In this document: in pieces, positions 1-6,571 of the stretch
Position numbering within the stretch: the stretch's first letter is position 1
How the letters are laid out: each line of letters begins with the position of its first letter
Assembly (NCBI GenBank): GCA_017936025.1
Contig: JAGBGL010000095.1
Span: 1-8,052 of the forward strand
Source of the DNA: Bacillota bacterium
Lineage (GTDB): Bacteria; Bacillota; Clostridia; Peptostreptococcales; Anaerovoracaceae
DNA length: 8,052 bases
Direction of reading: 5' to 3'
The notes under the pieces: model-generated
What the model was told of the DNA's origin: nothing
The model's input: only the letters and a program-made list of their open reading frames with translations
Databases searched by the model: none
Program-made: the position numbers and the translations under genes

Positions 1-137
1 ACTAAACCCCTTCAGGGGTAAGCCAAAGAGGCAAAGGCAGTGAGGCTTGAACAAAGTAAAAGCCCGCGCCTTGAGACGCGAGCCGGTAAAACAGGCTTAT
101 AGCCTTCGGGCGAACCACCCGTTATACGGGTGGCCCC
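1..137 (+). mobile_element. Probable right end of an IS200/IS605-type element (omegaRNA-like structured region)
   Basis: No supported gene lies here, but the plus strand is packed with hairpins. ACCCC (6-10) pairs with GGGGT (15-19) around a TTCA loop. AAGCC (20-24) can pair with GGCTT (44-48). CGCG (65-68) can pair with CGCG (77-80). GCC-TTCG-GGC forms a perfect UUCG tetraloop hairpin at 102-111. CCACCCG/CGGGTGG closes a 7-bp stem at 115-133. Such a multi-hairpin block ending in a GC-rich stem resembles the 3' end of tnpB-carrying IS200/IS605 elements, where the omegaRNA scaffold sits. The tnpB body would lie upstream, outside the window. Frame 1 reads TKPLQG then TAA (19-21), followed by 26 more codons of basic, protein-like sequence up to TAG at 100-102, so it may be the tail of that gene. 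The exact boundary is not determinable. The assignment rests on recalled resemblance, not on a search; another structured RNA is possible. Confidence 0.4.
115..133 (+). other. Perfect 7-bp hairpin at the putative element end
   Basis: CCACCCG (115-121), loop TTATA, CGGGTGG (127-133). It is followed by CCCCGATT on the plus strand and by TTCG on the minus strand, so neither strand has a U-tract and it is a poor intrinsic terminator. It lies 7 nt beyond the stop codon of the convergent aminotransferase gene. It could be the terminal recognition hairpin of the element or the last stem of the RNA scaffold. It might weakly slow transcription leaving the aminotransferase. Confidence 0.6.
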
Positions 138-140
138 GAT

Positions 141-1316
141 TTATAAAAGTTCTTTGAGTTTTGCAAGTCTTTCAAGCGCTTCGTCGAGGATGTCACGGCT
201 GCGGGCAAAGTGCAGTCTGATCAGATTGTTGACTTCTTCGTGGAAGAAGCTGGAGCCCGGAACCGGAGCTACCCCGATATGCTCTGTCATCCACTCGCAG
301 AACTCGAGGTCTGTCCATCCTTTGAACTGCGGTAGATCAAGGAAATCCTGAATATCGACCATCACGAAATAAGTTCCCTGAGGAACATTGTGCTTCAGCC
401 CGATGCGGTCGAGCCCGCTCAGGAAATAATCACGTTTTTCTGTGTATGTTGCAAGCAGTTCATCATAATATGACTGCGGGAAATGCAGACCTTTGACCAT
501 CGCTTCCTGGAATGGCGAAGGTGCTCCGACTGTCAGGAAATCGTGGACTTTTTTTGCCGCCTCGATGAATTCTTCAGGCCCGATGAGATAGCCCAGTCTC
601 CATCCTGTGATGGAGTATGTCTTTGACAGGGAGCTGCATGTGATGACATTGTCATAAAGCCCCGGAAGCCCTGCCATGCAGACATGTTCATATGGCTCGT
701 AGACCATGTGCTGGTAAACTTCGTCTGTTATAACAAAGGCATCGTACTTCACGGCCAGCTCTCCGATAGCAGTCAGTTCTTCCCTGGTAAAAACCTTGCC
801 GCACGGATTTGAAGGATTGCAGACGATTATGGCTTTTGCACCCTCTGCGAAACCGGCTTCCACAAGTGAAATATCAAAATCGTAGGATGGCGGTACCAGC
901 GGGATGTAGATCGGCTGTGCGCCGGAAAGGATAGTGTCTGCACCGTAGTTTTCGTAGAACGGTGAGAAAATCATAACTTTGTCACCGGGGTTGCAGACTG
1001 TCATCATTGCGCACATCATGGCTTCCGTGCCGCCGCAGGTTGCGACGACCTCAGTCTCGGGGTCGATATATCTGCCGATAGTACGTCCGTGCTTTTCAGC
1101 CAGTGCTGCTCTGAAATTCTCAGCACCGTAGGTTATGGAGTACTGATGCGGTCCTTCTTTTGCTATGCGGGCCAGTTCTTCAGTAAGCTCTGCAGGCGGA
1201 TCAAAATCCGGATAGCCCTGGGATAGATTTATTGCTCCGTATTTATTACTGATACGGGTCATTCTTCTTATAACGGAATCTGTAAAAGTTCCGACTCTGT
1301 CGCTTAATTTAGGCAT
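141..1316 (-). CDS. PLP-dependent class I/II aminotransferase
   Basis: This is a 391-residue, full-length fold-type I aminotransferase, expected to be cytosolic and to transfer amino groups between an amino acid and a 2-oxo acid. Visible landmarks are the N-terminal substrate-loop region INLSQGYPDFDPP (29-41), GGTEAM (95-100) in the PLP phosphate-binding region, NPSNPCG (167-173), ITDEVY (196-201) with Asp198 contacting the pyridine nitrogen and Tyr201, SLSKTYSITGWRLG (229-242) with the Schiff-base Lys232 and Arg240, and IRLHFA (366-371) whose Arg367 should bind the substrate carboxylate. All key residues are present. The family includes aspartate, kynurenine and methionine aminotransferases, and the substrate cannot be decided from sequence. 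The start is chosen by GAGAGG 6 nt upstream of the ATG. The gene is transcribed alone, divergent from the CNNM-type gene, from a strong promoter through a terminator-containing leader. Its stop lies beside the putative element end at 1-137, and no good terminator of its own follows. Confidence 0.93.
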   Translation of the reverse strand: MPKLSDRVGTFTDSVIRRMTRISNKYGAINLSQGYPDFDPPAELTEELARIAKEGPHQYSITYGAENFRAALAEKHGRTIGRYIDPETEVVATCGGTEAMMCAMMTVCNPGDKVMIFSPFYENYGADTILSGAQPIYIPLVPPSYDFDISLVEAGFAEGAKAIIVCNPSNPCGKVFTREELTAIGELAVKYDAFVITDEVYQHMVYEPYEHVCMAGLPGLYDNVITCSSLSKTYSITGWRLGYLIGPEEFIEAAKKVHDFLTVGAPSPFQEAMVKGLHFPQSYYDELLATYTEKRDYFLSGLDRIGLKHNVPQGTYFVMVDIQDFLDLPQFKGWTDLEFCEWMTEHIGVAPVPGSSFFHEEVNNLIRLHFARSRDILDEALERLAKLKELL

Positions 1317-1418
1317 ACAAAACCTCTCAAAAATGTAAAAAACCGTCTCAGCTTAGCACCCTTAGACGGTTATCAACCATAACTATTTAGGGAATAGCCG
1401 AGAATCAGCTTTCCTCTT
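1317..1418 (-). promoter_or_regulatory. Aminotransferase 5' leader with terminator/antiterminator (attenuator or unidentified riboswitch)
   Basis: From the predicted transcription start near 1418 to the ATG there are about 100 nt. On the minus strand, the first part can form a stem GGAA-AGC / GCT-(A)-TTCC (1414-1408 with 1398-1391). GTTAT (1383-1379) can pair with ATAAC (1373-1369), and CCCT (1392-1389) with AGGG (1362-1359). Those two pairings consume the 5' arm and loop of the intrinsic terminator at 1337-1371, so they are a plausible antiterminator. The ribosome binding site GAGAGG is at 1328-1323. The leader matches none of the riboswitch consensus sequences I can recall, such as SAM-I, SAM-III, preQ1, T-box, lysine or THF. 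The architecture is seen directly; the switching and any ligand are inferred. Confidence 0.55.
1337..1371 (-). terminator. Intrinsic terminator inside the aminotransferase leader
   Basis: Reading the minus strand, AACCGTCT (1371-1364) and AGACGGTT (1348-1341) form a perfect 8-bp stem around a 15-nt loop, with a run of six T (1342-1337, the first two in the stem) and a second T5 run shortly after. It lies downstream of the promoter at 1425-1453 and 20 nt upstream of the ATG, so it can cut off the gene's own mRNA. It has no T-run on the plus strand. Confidence 0.75.
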
Positions 1419-1424
1419 GGCTTT

Positions 1425-1453
1425 ATTATAGCATTGACTAGGTCGGTTTACAA
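1425..1453 (-). promoter_or_regulatory. Sigma-A promoter of the aminotransferase gene
   Basis: On the minus strand, TTGTAA (1453-1448) is separated by exactly 17 nt from a consensus TATAAT (1430-1425). The start point should be near A1418. This placement puts the leader terminator between promoter and gene. Confidence 0.8.
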
Positions 1454-1474
1454 TGTATTTATTTATACGGTTTA
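1444..1474 (+). repeat. Direct repeat pair CGGTTTA
   Basis: CGGTTTA occurs at 1444-1450 and 1468-1474, starts 24 bp apart, in an otherwise AT-rich stretch. The first copy overlaps the -35 box of the minus-strand promoter. A regulator binding both copies could affect that promoter, but the repeats are short and may be chance. Confidence 0.3.
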
Positions 1475-1497
1475 AATATTAAATCAAACGAAACTTC

Positions 1498-1532
1498 TTT
1501 ATTTTTACCACAAAACCCGCTATACTTATATA
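1498..1532 (+). promoter_or_regulatory. Candidate promoter for the CNNM-secA gene series
   Basis: Two overlapping readings are possible: TTTATT (1498-1503) with 17 nt to TATACT (1521-1526), or TTTACC (1504-1509) with 17 nt to TATATA (1527-1532). Neither -35 box is strong. Transcription would start about 60 nt upstream of the ATG at 1597, inside or just before the inverted repeat at 1532-1555. Confidence 0.4.
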
Positions 1533-1555
1533 TTGGATAATTGCATTTATCCAAT
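1532..1555. repeat. Perfect 9-bp inverted repeat (operator or 5' stem-loop)
   Basis: ATTGGATAA (1532-1540) and TTATCCAAT (1547-1555) are exact reverse complements around TTGCAT. The repeat lies immediately downstream of the candidate -10 boxes. It could be a repressor operator at the start site or a hairpin at the 5' end of the mRNA. No T-run follows, so it is not a terminator. Confidence 0.6.
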
Positions 1556-1596
1556 GGGATCAGAGTATATAAAGGGTAAAAAGAAAGGGCATAAAA

Positions 1597-2910
1597 ATGG
1601 ACGGCCATTTAGTAACAGATGTAATAGTAATAATAGTGCTGGTGATCTTTTCAGGATATTTTTCAGCAACAGAAACGGCATTTACTTCTCTCAACAGAAT
1701 CAAGATGAAAAATCTCGCAAATGAGGGAGATAAAAAGGCGGAACTGGTTCTCCGGCTGGAGGCCAGATACGATAAACTGCTGACAACGATCCTTATAGGA
1801 AACAATATTGTGAACATCGCTATGACGGCGATAGCCACACTTCTTTTTGTAGAATTGCTGGGAGCCGCAGGCGCTACAGTTTCTACAGTTGTAATGACTA
1901 TTGTTGTACTTATCTTCGGTGAGATCTCGCCGAAGAACGTAGCAAAAGAAAAACCTGACAGCTTTTCGATGTTTTCGGCACCGATCATCAATGTAATGAT
2001 GAAGATACTGACACCGGTAACATGGCTTTTCACGCAGTGGAAAAAGCTGCTGACAAAAGTATTCAATCTGGGCGGCGAACATGCGATAACAGAGGATGAA
2101 CTGCTGACGATCGTTGAAGAAGCAGAGACCGGCGGCAGCATCAATAACGAACAGAGTGAGCTGATCCAGAATGCGATCGAGTTCAACGATCTGGAAGCAT
2201 GGGATGTACTGACTCCGAGAATTGAGATGAAATCCATCGAAGTCAATACTTCCAAAGAAGAACTGGCAGAACTCTTCAAGGCAACAGGATTCACGAGATT
2301 CCCGGTTTATGAAGAAGATGCGGATCATATTCTGGGCGTTATCAATCAGAAGGACTTTCACAACTATGTTGCAGGAACAGACCGGTCCATCAGAGAATTC
2401 ATCAAGCCGGTGGTATTTGTTCCGGGCGGCGTCAAGGCGAGCGCGCTGCTGAAGAAAATGCAGCAGATGAAGGCACATCTGGCGATCGTAATCGATGAAT
2501 ACGGCGGAACAGAAGGACTGGTTACGATGGAGGACATCATCGAAGAACTTGTCGGCGATATCTATGATGAATACGATCTGGTAACAAATCATGAAATCAT
2601 TCCGCTGAAAAACGGAAGCTACCGTATCAACGGCAAAGCAAGCTTTGATAAAGTAATGGATCATTTCGACATTGATGTCGAGGTCGACTTCCAGACTGTG
2701 AACGGCTGGGTCGTAAGAAATCTGGACAAACTGCCTGATAAGGACGACACGTTCCGGCAGCAGATCGACGATAAACTGTTCAAAGTAAGAGTAACGAAGG
2801 CTGATGACCGCAGGGCGCTGGAAATCAATCTGGTATGCGAAGCGGTGGAAGAAGAGCCTGATAAAGATACAAACAAGGACAAAATCAAGAAAGACAGGAA
2901 AGGGGAATAA
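1597..2910 (+). CDS. CNNM/CorC (HlyC) family membrane protein with CBS pair
   Basis: This 437-residue protein has the complete architecture of the CNNM/CorC group, often named hemolysin-related. An N-terminal DUF21/CNNM membrane domain has hydrophobic segments at about 7-27, 61-88 and 92-110, with the signatures SATETAFTSLNR (23-34) and FGEISPKNVAKEKP (107-120). A pair of CBS domains follows (about 203-325), including TPRIEMKSI and the conserved DEYGGTEGLVTMEDIIEELV (300-319). A CorC_HlyC C-terminal domain spans about 333-415, and a highly charged tail ends the protein. Characterised relatives function in Mg2+ (and sometimes Co2+ or Na+) export or homeostasis, with nucleotide binding in the CBS pair, so ion transport in the inner membrane is likely; haemolysis is a legacy label. 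The start is set by AAAGGG 7 nt before the ATG and by the first membrane segment beginning soon after. The stop lies 2 nt before secA, whose ribosome binding site is inside this gene's end, so the two are probably co-transcribed. Confidence 0.92.
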   Translation: MDGHLVTDVIVIIVLVIFSGYFSATETAFTSLNRIKMKNLANEGDKKAELVLRLEARYDKLLTTILIGNNIVNIAMTAIATLLFVELLGAAGATVSTVVMTIVVLIFGEISPKNVAKEKPDSFSMFSAPIINVMMKILTPVTWLFTQWKKLLTKVFNLGGEHAITEDELLTIVEEAETGGSINNEQSELIQNAIEFNDLEAWDVLTPRIEMKSIEVNTSKEELAELFKATGFTRFPVYEEDADHILGVINQKDFHNYVAGTDRSIREFIKPVVFVPGGVKASALLKKMQQMKAHLAIVIDEYGGTEGLVTMEDIIEELVGDIYDEYDLVTNHEIIPLKNGSYRINGKASFDKVMDHFDIDVEVDFQTVNGWVVRNLDKLPDKDDTFRQQIDDKLFKVRVTKADDRRALEINLVCEAVEEEPDKDTNKDKIKKDRKGE

Positions 2911-2912
2911 AT

Positions 2913-5669
2913 ATGGGTTTAATGGAAAAAATCTTCGGCGACCTGAATGAGAAGGAAGTAAAAAAACTTTCAAAGATCGCTGATAAGGTAGAGGCTTATG
3001 ATCAGCAGATGCAGGATCTGACAGATGAGCAGCTGAGAGACAAGACTCAGGAATTCAAAGACAGACTGGCAGCAGGAGAAACACTGGATGACATCCTGCC
3101 GGAAGCCTTTGCTGTCTGCCGTGAGGGTGCAGTAAGAAGCCTTGGCATGAAGCACTTCCGCGTACAGATCATCGGCGGTATCACACTCCATCAGGGCCGT
3201 ATCGCTGAAATGAAGACAGGGGAAGGTAAAACTCTGGTTGCTACACTGCCTGTATATCTGAACGCGATGGAAGGAAAAGGCGTACATGTTGTAACTGTCA
3301 ATGACTACCTGGCAAAACGAGACATGGAATGGATGGGCAAGCTGTACAGCTTCCTGGGGCTGACTGTCGGATGTGTTATCCACGGAATCAGTGAAGAAGA
3401 ACGTAAGGCGGCATATCAGGCGGACATCACTTACGGTACAAATAATGAATACGGTTTCGACTATCTGCGTGACAACATGGTCCTGTACAAGGAAAACATG
3501 ATGCAGAGAGAACTGAACTTTGCCATCGTCGACGAAGTTGACTCCATCCTCATCGACGAAGCAAGAACTCCGCTGATCATTTCCGGACGCGGAGCAAAAT
3601 CTACAGACATGTACAAGGCGGCAGACAATTTCGTTAAGAGACTGCATGCCGGAACTGACTTCACGGTCGAAGAAAAAGAAAAACAGGTAGCGCTGACTGA
3701 TGAAGGTATCGAAAAGTGTGAAGCACACTTCAAAATCGAAAACTTCTCCGATCCTGAAAACATGGAAATCAACCATCATGTACTGCAGGCCCTGAAGGCA
3801 AGATACATGATGAAACGCGACGTAGACTATATCATTAAAGACGGCGAAGTTGTAATCGTTGACGAATTTACAGGACGTCTGATGTTCGGACGCCGTTACA
3901 GTGACGGTCTGCACCAGGCTATCGAAGCAAAAGAAAACGTACTGGTAAGATCTGAATCCAAGACGCTGGCAACTATCACTCTGCAGAACTACTTCCGTAT
4001 GTATAACAAGCTGGCAGGTATGACAGGTACAGCGAAGACAGAGGAAGATGAATTCAGAGATATCTATAACATGGACGTAGTAGTAATTCCGACAAACAAG
4101 CCTGTTGAAAGAGATGACCAGCAGGATGCTATCTATGCGACTGAGCGCGGAAAATACAAATCCATCGTTGATAAAGTTGTGGAAGCAAACCAGACAGGAC
4201 AGCCTGTCCTTGTTGGTACAGTTTCCATCGAAAAATCCGAACTGATTGCAGCACAGCTGAAAAAACGCGGTGTTAAAAACTTTAATATACTGAATGCGAA
4301 GAACCACGAAAAGGAAGCCGAAATCGTTGCGGAAGCAGGCCGTAAAGGTGCGATCACTATTGCGACAAACATGGCCGGCCGAGGTACCGACATTATCCTG
4401 GGCGGTAACCCTGAATTCGAAGCAAAACAGGAAATGAGAAAAATGGGATATTCTCCGGAAGCAATTGCTTTTGCGACAAGCTTTGTTCAGACAGATGATG
4501 CAGAACTGATTAAAGCGAGAGAAGAATTCCACAGATTACACGCTAAATACAAGGAAGAACGACGCAGTGAACAGGAAGAAGTAAGGGCACTGGGAGGCCT
4601 GTGCATCATTGGTACAGAACGTCACGAATCCAGACGTATCGACAACCAGCTGCGAGGCCGTTCCGGACGTCAGGGCGACCCGGGACGCACACAGTTCTGC
4701 ATCTCTCTGGAAGACGAACTGATGAGACTGTTCGGCGGAGAAAGAATGCAGAATGTCGTTCAGAGACTGGGCGTTGAAGAAGACGAGCCTATCGAAGCAG
4801 GAATGATCACACGTTCCATCGAAGGTGCGCAGAAGAAAGTCGAAGGACGTAACTTCTCCATCCGTAAATATGTACTCCAGTATGATAACGTTATGAACAA
4901 GCAGCGTGAGATCATCTACGGCGAACGTAAGAGAGTACTTTTCGGTGAAAACCTGCGCGATTATATTACAAACATGACACATGAAATGCTGGACGAAGTT
5001 ATCGATCCGGTAACAGTGGCTTCCAGATTCGCAGAAGAATGGGATATCGATACTGTTAACGCAGGTCTGAAGAAAATCTCACCTGCATTCAGAGAATTAT
5101 CTTACACAGACGAAGAACTGCAGTCACTGGATGAAGAATCTTTCAAACAGTCTATATACGATATGTTCGAAGAACTGTATCAGGCTAAAGAAGCTGAGAT
5201 CGGTGAAGACAAAATGCGTGAAGTTGAGCGCATGATACTGATCCGTGTAGTTGATAACAAGTGGATGGATCATATCGATGCAATGGATCAGCTGAAGAGC
5301 GGTATCGGTCTGAGAGCAATGGGCCAGCAGGACCCTGCAGCAGCTTATGCGCAGGAAGGTTTCGACATGTTCGAACTGATGATCCAGTCTATCAAAGAAG
5401 AGACTGTTAAGTTCTGCTACAACGTAACTGTTGAAACAAGAACTGAACGTAAGGACATTCTGGGTACAGGCGAAGCTCACAAGGATGATTTCGTGGATGA
5501 CGGTCCGGCGCAGGGCGGTCAGCCTCTGCCTGCTGAGCAGCAGGTCCCTCCTAGAGAGAGAAAGAAACCTGAGACTTACAGAAGAGAGCAGCCTAAAGTA
5601 GGACGTAATGATCCTTGTCCATGCGGAAGCGGCAAGAAATACAAACAGTGCTGCGGCAAAAATGAATAA
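2913..5669 (+). CDS. secA: Preprotein translocase ATPase SecA
   Basis: This 918-residue SecA is full length. It is the ATP-driven motor that pushes unfolded secretory proteins through the SecYEG channel, acting at the cytoplasmic face of the membrane. Visible landmarks are the Walker A sequence MKTGEGKTLVA (100-110), the Walker B/DEAD-like sequence VDEVDSILIDEARTPL (206-221) followed by the preprotein cross-linking region (about 222-370), the second nucleotide-binding domain with TNMAGRGTDIILGG (485-498) and the arginine-rich ESRRIDNQLRGRSGRQGD stretch near 570-590, the helical scaffold/wing region to about 835, a flexible linker, and a C-terminal zinc finger CPCGSGKKYKQCC with ligands Cys902, Cys904, Cys913 and Cys914. 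That finger usually binds SecB and/or ribosomes and phospholipid. The start is supported by AAGGGG (2900-2905) 7 nt before the ATG. In many Bacillota hpf precedes secA; here a CNNM-type gene does. No motif is missing. Confidence 0.98.
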   Translation: MGLMEKIFGDLNEKEVKKLSKIADKVEAYDQQMQDLTDEQLRDKTQEFKDRLAAGETLDDILPEAFAVCREGAVRSLGMKHFRVQIIGGITLHQGRIAEMKTGEGKTLVATLPVYLNAMEGKGVHVVTVNDYLAKRDMEWMGKLYSFLGLTVGCVIHGISEEERKAAYQADITYGTNNEYGFDYLRDNMVLYKENMMQRELNFAIVDEVDSILIDEARTPLIISGRGAKSTDMYKAADNFVKRLHAGTDFTVEEKEKQVALTDEGIEKCEAHFKIENFSDPENMEINHHVLQALKARYMMKRDVDYIIKDGEVVIVDEFTGRLMFGRRYSDGLHQAIEAKENVLVRSESKTLATITLQNYFRMYNKLAGMTGTAKTEEDEFRDIYNMDVVVIPTNKPVERDDQQDAIYATERGKYKSIVDKVVEANQTGQPVLVGTVSIEKSELIAAQLKKRGVKNFNILNAKNHEKEAEIVAEAGRKGAITIATNMAGRGTDIILGGNPEFEAKQEMRKMGYSPEAIAFATSFVQTDDAELIKAREEFHRLHAKYKEERRSEQEEVRALGGLCIIGTERHESRRIDNQLRGRSGRQGDPGRTQFCISLEDELMRLFGGERMQNVVQRLGVEEDEPIEAGMITRSIEGAQKKVEGRNFSIRKYVLQYDNVMNKQREIIYGERKRVLFGENLRDYITNMTHEMLDEVIDPVTVASRFAEEWDIDTVNAGLKKISPAFRELSYTDEELQSLDEESFKQSIYDMFEELYQAKEAEIGEDKMREVERMILIRVVDNKWMDHIDAMDQLKSGIGLRAMGQQDPAAAYAQEGFDMFELMIQSIKEETVKFCYNVTVETRTERKDILGTGEAHKDDFVDDGPAQGGQPLPAEQQVPPRERKKPETYRREQPKVGRNDPCPCGSGKKYKQCCGKNE

Positions 5670-5690
5670 ATTGATTCCGGAGGTGGAACG

Positions 5691-6506
5691 ATGACATACA
5701 AGAATATTACAAACCTTACGGGTATAGATATTAAAGCAAGACTTTATGAAGCCGTAAAAAGAGGTGTAAAGGTCTACGAAGAAGAGTGCGGAAGACAGAC
5801 AAGATTCGGAGAACCGGTTATTGCATATGCAAATACTTCTGAACCTATTTTTGATATGTTCTGGGATAACAGCTTCTGCAAGCATCCGAGAAAAGTATAT
5901 AATGCTTCCCGTGCTGTGATCGTGTATTTCCTGCCATATACAGATGATGTGGTGGAAAGCAACAAAACTGCCGGCGGACCATCCAAGCAGTGGGTGCAGG
6001 CTTATCATGATTCTACATGGGCTATCATGAAAGTGCATGCCAGCCTTCAGGAAGAGCTGAGCAGATTCGGAAGACTGTCTTCTATCTGCAATACTCCTAA
6101 CGACTGGAATTTCAGCCACTGTGGACCGGAGTGGAACTACAAGATGGCTGCTTATGCGGCAGGAATGGGAGATTTCGGTCCGGCAGGATGTATCATGACC
6201 TCTGCAGGCCCTGCAGGAAGATTCGGTGCTATCCTTACGGATGTAAATCTGGTGCCTGACAGGGACTTTGGCTTTGCCAATACTGAATCCAGGGGCGGCA
6301 CTCCGGAGATGTACGAAGAATTTAAAAAGTATATGAAAGATGCCTGCTATGAGGCGGAATGCAGTGATGAGATGATCGCTGCCTGCCCGGGCGGAGCGAT
6401 TTCAAAGGAAGGTATCGACAGAAAAGCATGCCAGGAATACTGCAAAACTATTTTCAAGCATGTACCGACGCCGGACCTGTGCGGAAAGTGCTATTTCTGC
6501 AAATAA
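5691..6506 (+). CDS. QueG-like (epoxyqueuosine reductase-related) iron-sulfur protein
   Basis: This 271-residue cytosolic protein resembles the catalytic region of epoxyqueuosine reductase QueG. The best match is the YxAGMGDFGPAG...GRFGAILTD block (155-184), comparable to the AGLGWxGKN...LGEIxTD segment of QueG, followed by a cysteine-rich end. It is shorter than typical QueG (about 340-380 residues). Its cysteines do not follow the usual CxxCxxCxxxCP order: C219-x4-C224-x7-C232-P, then C247-x3-C251, then C264-x2-C267-x2-C270, the last being the penultimate residue. Eight cysteines could hold two 4Fe-4S clusters, with the terminal CxxCxxC perhaps paired with Cys232. True QueG reduces epoxyqueuosine in tRNA using cobalamin; this paralogue-like form may act on something else. 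The ribosome binding site GGAGGTGG (5679-5686) is strong and the gap after secA is only 21 nt, which implies co-transcription with secA. Family membership is fairly sure; the reaction is unknown. Confidence 0.75.
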   Translation: MTYKNITNLTGIDIKARLYEAVKRGVKVYEEECGRQTRFGEPVIAYANTSEPIFDMFWDNSFCKHPRKVYNASRAVIVYFLPYTDDVVESNKTAGGPSKQWVQAYHDSTWAIMKVHASLQEELSRFGRLSSICNTPNDWNFSHCGPEWNYKMAAYAAGMGDFGPAGCIMTSAGPAGRFGAILTDVNLVPDRDFGFANTESRGGTPEMYEEFKKYMKDACYEAECSDEMIAACPGGAISKEGIDRKACQEYCKTIFKHVPTPDLCGKCYFCK

Positions 6507-6518
6507 TGTAAATCTAAC

Positions 6519-6544
6519 AGGGAGGACATCAGGATCCTCCCTTT
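6519..6544 (+). terminator. Weak terminator-like hairpin between the QueG-like gene and prfB
   Basis: AGGGAGGA (6519-6526) and TCCTCCCT (6535-6542) form a perfect 8-bp stem with an 8-nt loop, followed by only TTTAATG. The stem is strong but the U-tract is poor, so it may cause partial termination or protect an mRNA end rather than stop transcription completely. No convincing promoter is seen between it and prfB. Confidence 0.45.
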
Positions 6545-6571
6545 AATGAAATATGAAAGAAGGTATAATCA

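Noticed and set aside
130..351. A 73-codon plus-strand frame overlapping the aminotransferase 3' end
   Set aside because: It is antisense to the well-supported aminotransferase, Ser/Arg-rich, and begins inside the hairpin at 115-133 without a ribosome binding site.
1348..1380. A 10-codon leader peptide (MVDNRLRVLS) on the minus strand, ending in the loop of the leader terminator
   Set aside because: It is well placed for ribosome-mediated attenuation, but no Shine-Dalgarno sequence precedes it and it has no run of a single amino acid to sense. Chance is more likely.
1317..1418. T-box leader for the aminotransferase
   Set aside because: The AGGGTG in the terminator loop recalls the T-box motif, but the leader is only about 100 nt long and lacks the specifier stem and the rest of the conserved T-box sequence.
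2970..4532. A 520-codon open frame on the minus strand, antisense to secA
   Set aside because: It lies wholly inside secA, its translation is rich in Cys, Phe and His with no recognisable domain, and it has no promoter or ribosome binding site. It is a by-product of secA codon usage. The antisense frames over the CNNM-type gene (1560-2294, 1663-2973) and over 5124-6119 are rejected for the same reason.
6564..6569. A consensus TATAAT just before prfB
   Set aside because: It ends 2 nt before the ATG, so a transcript from it would start inside the gene, and no good -35 box lies 17 nt upstream. It overlaps the spacer after the ribosome binding site.
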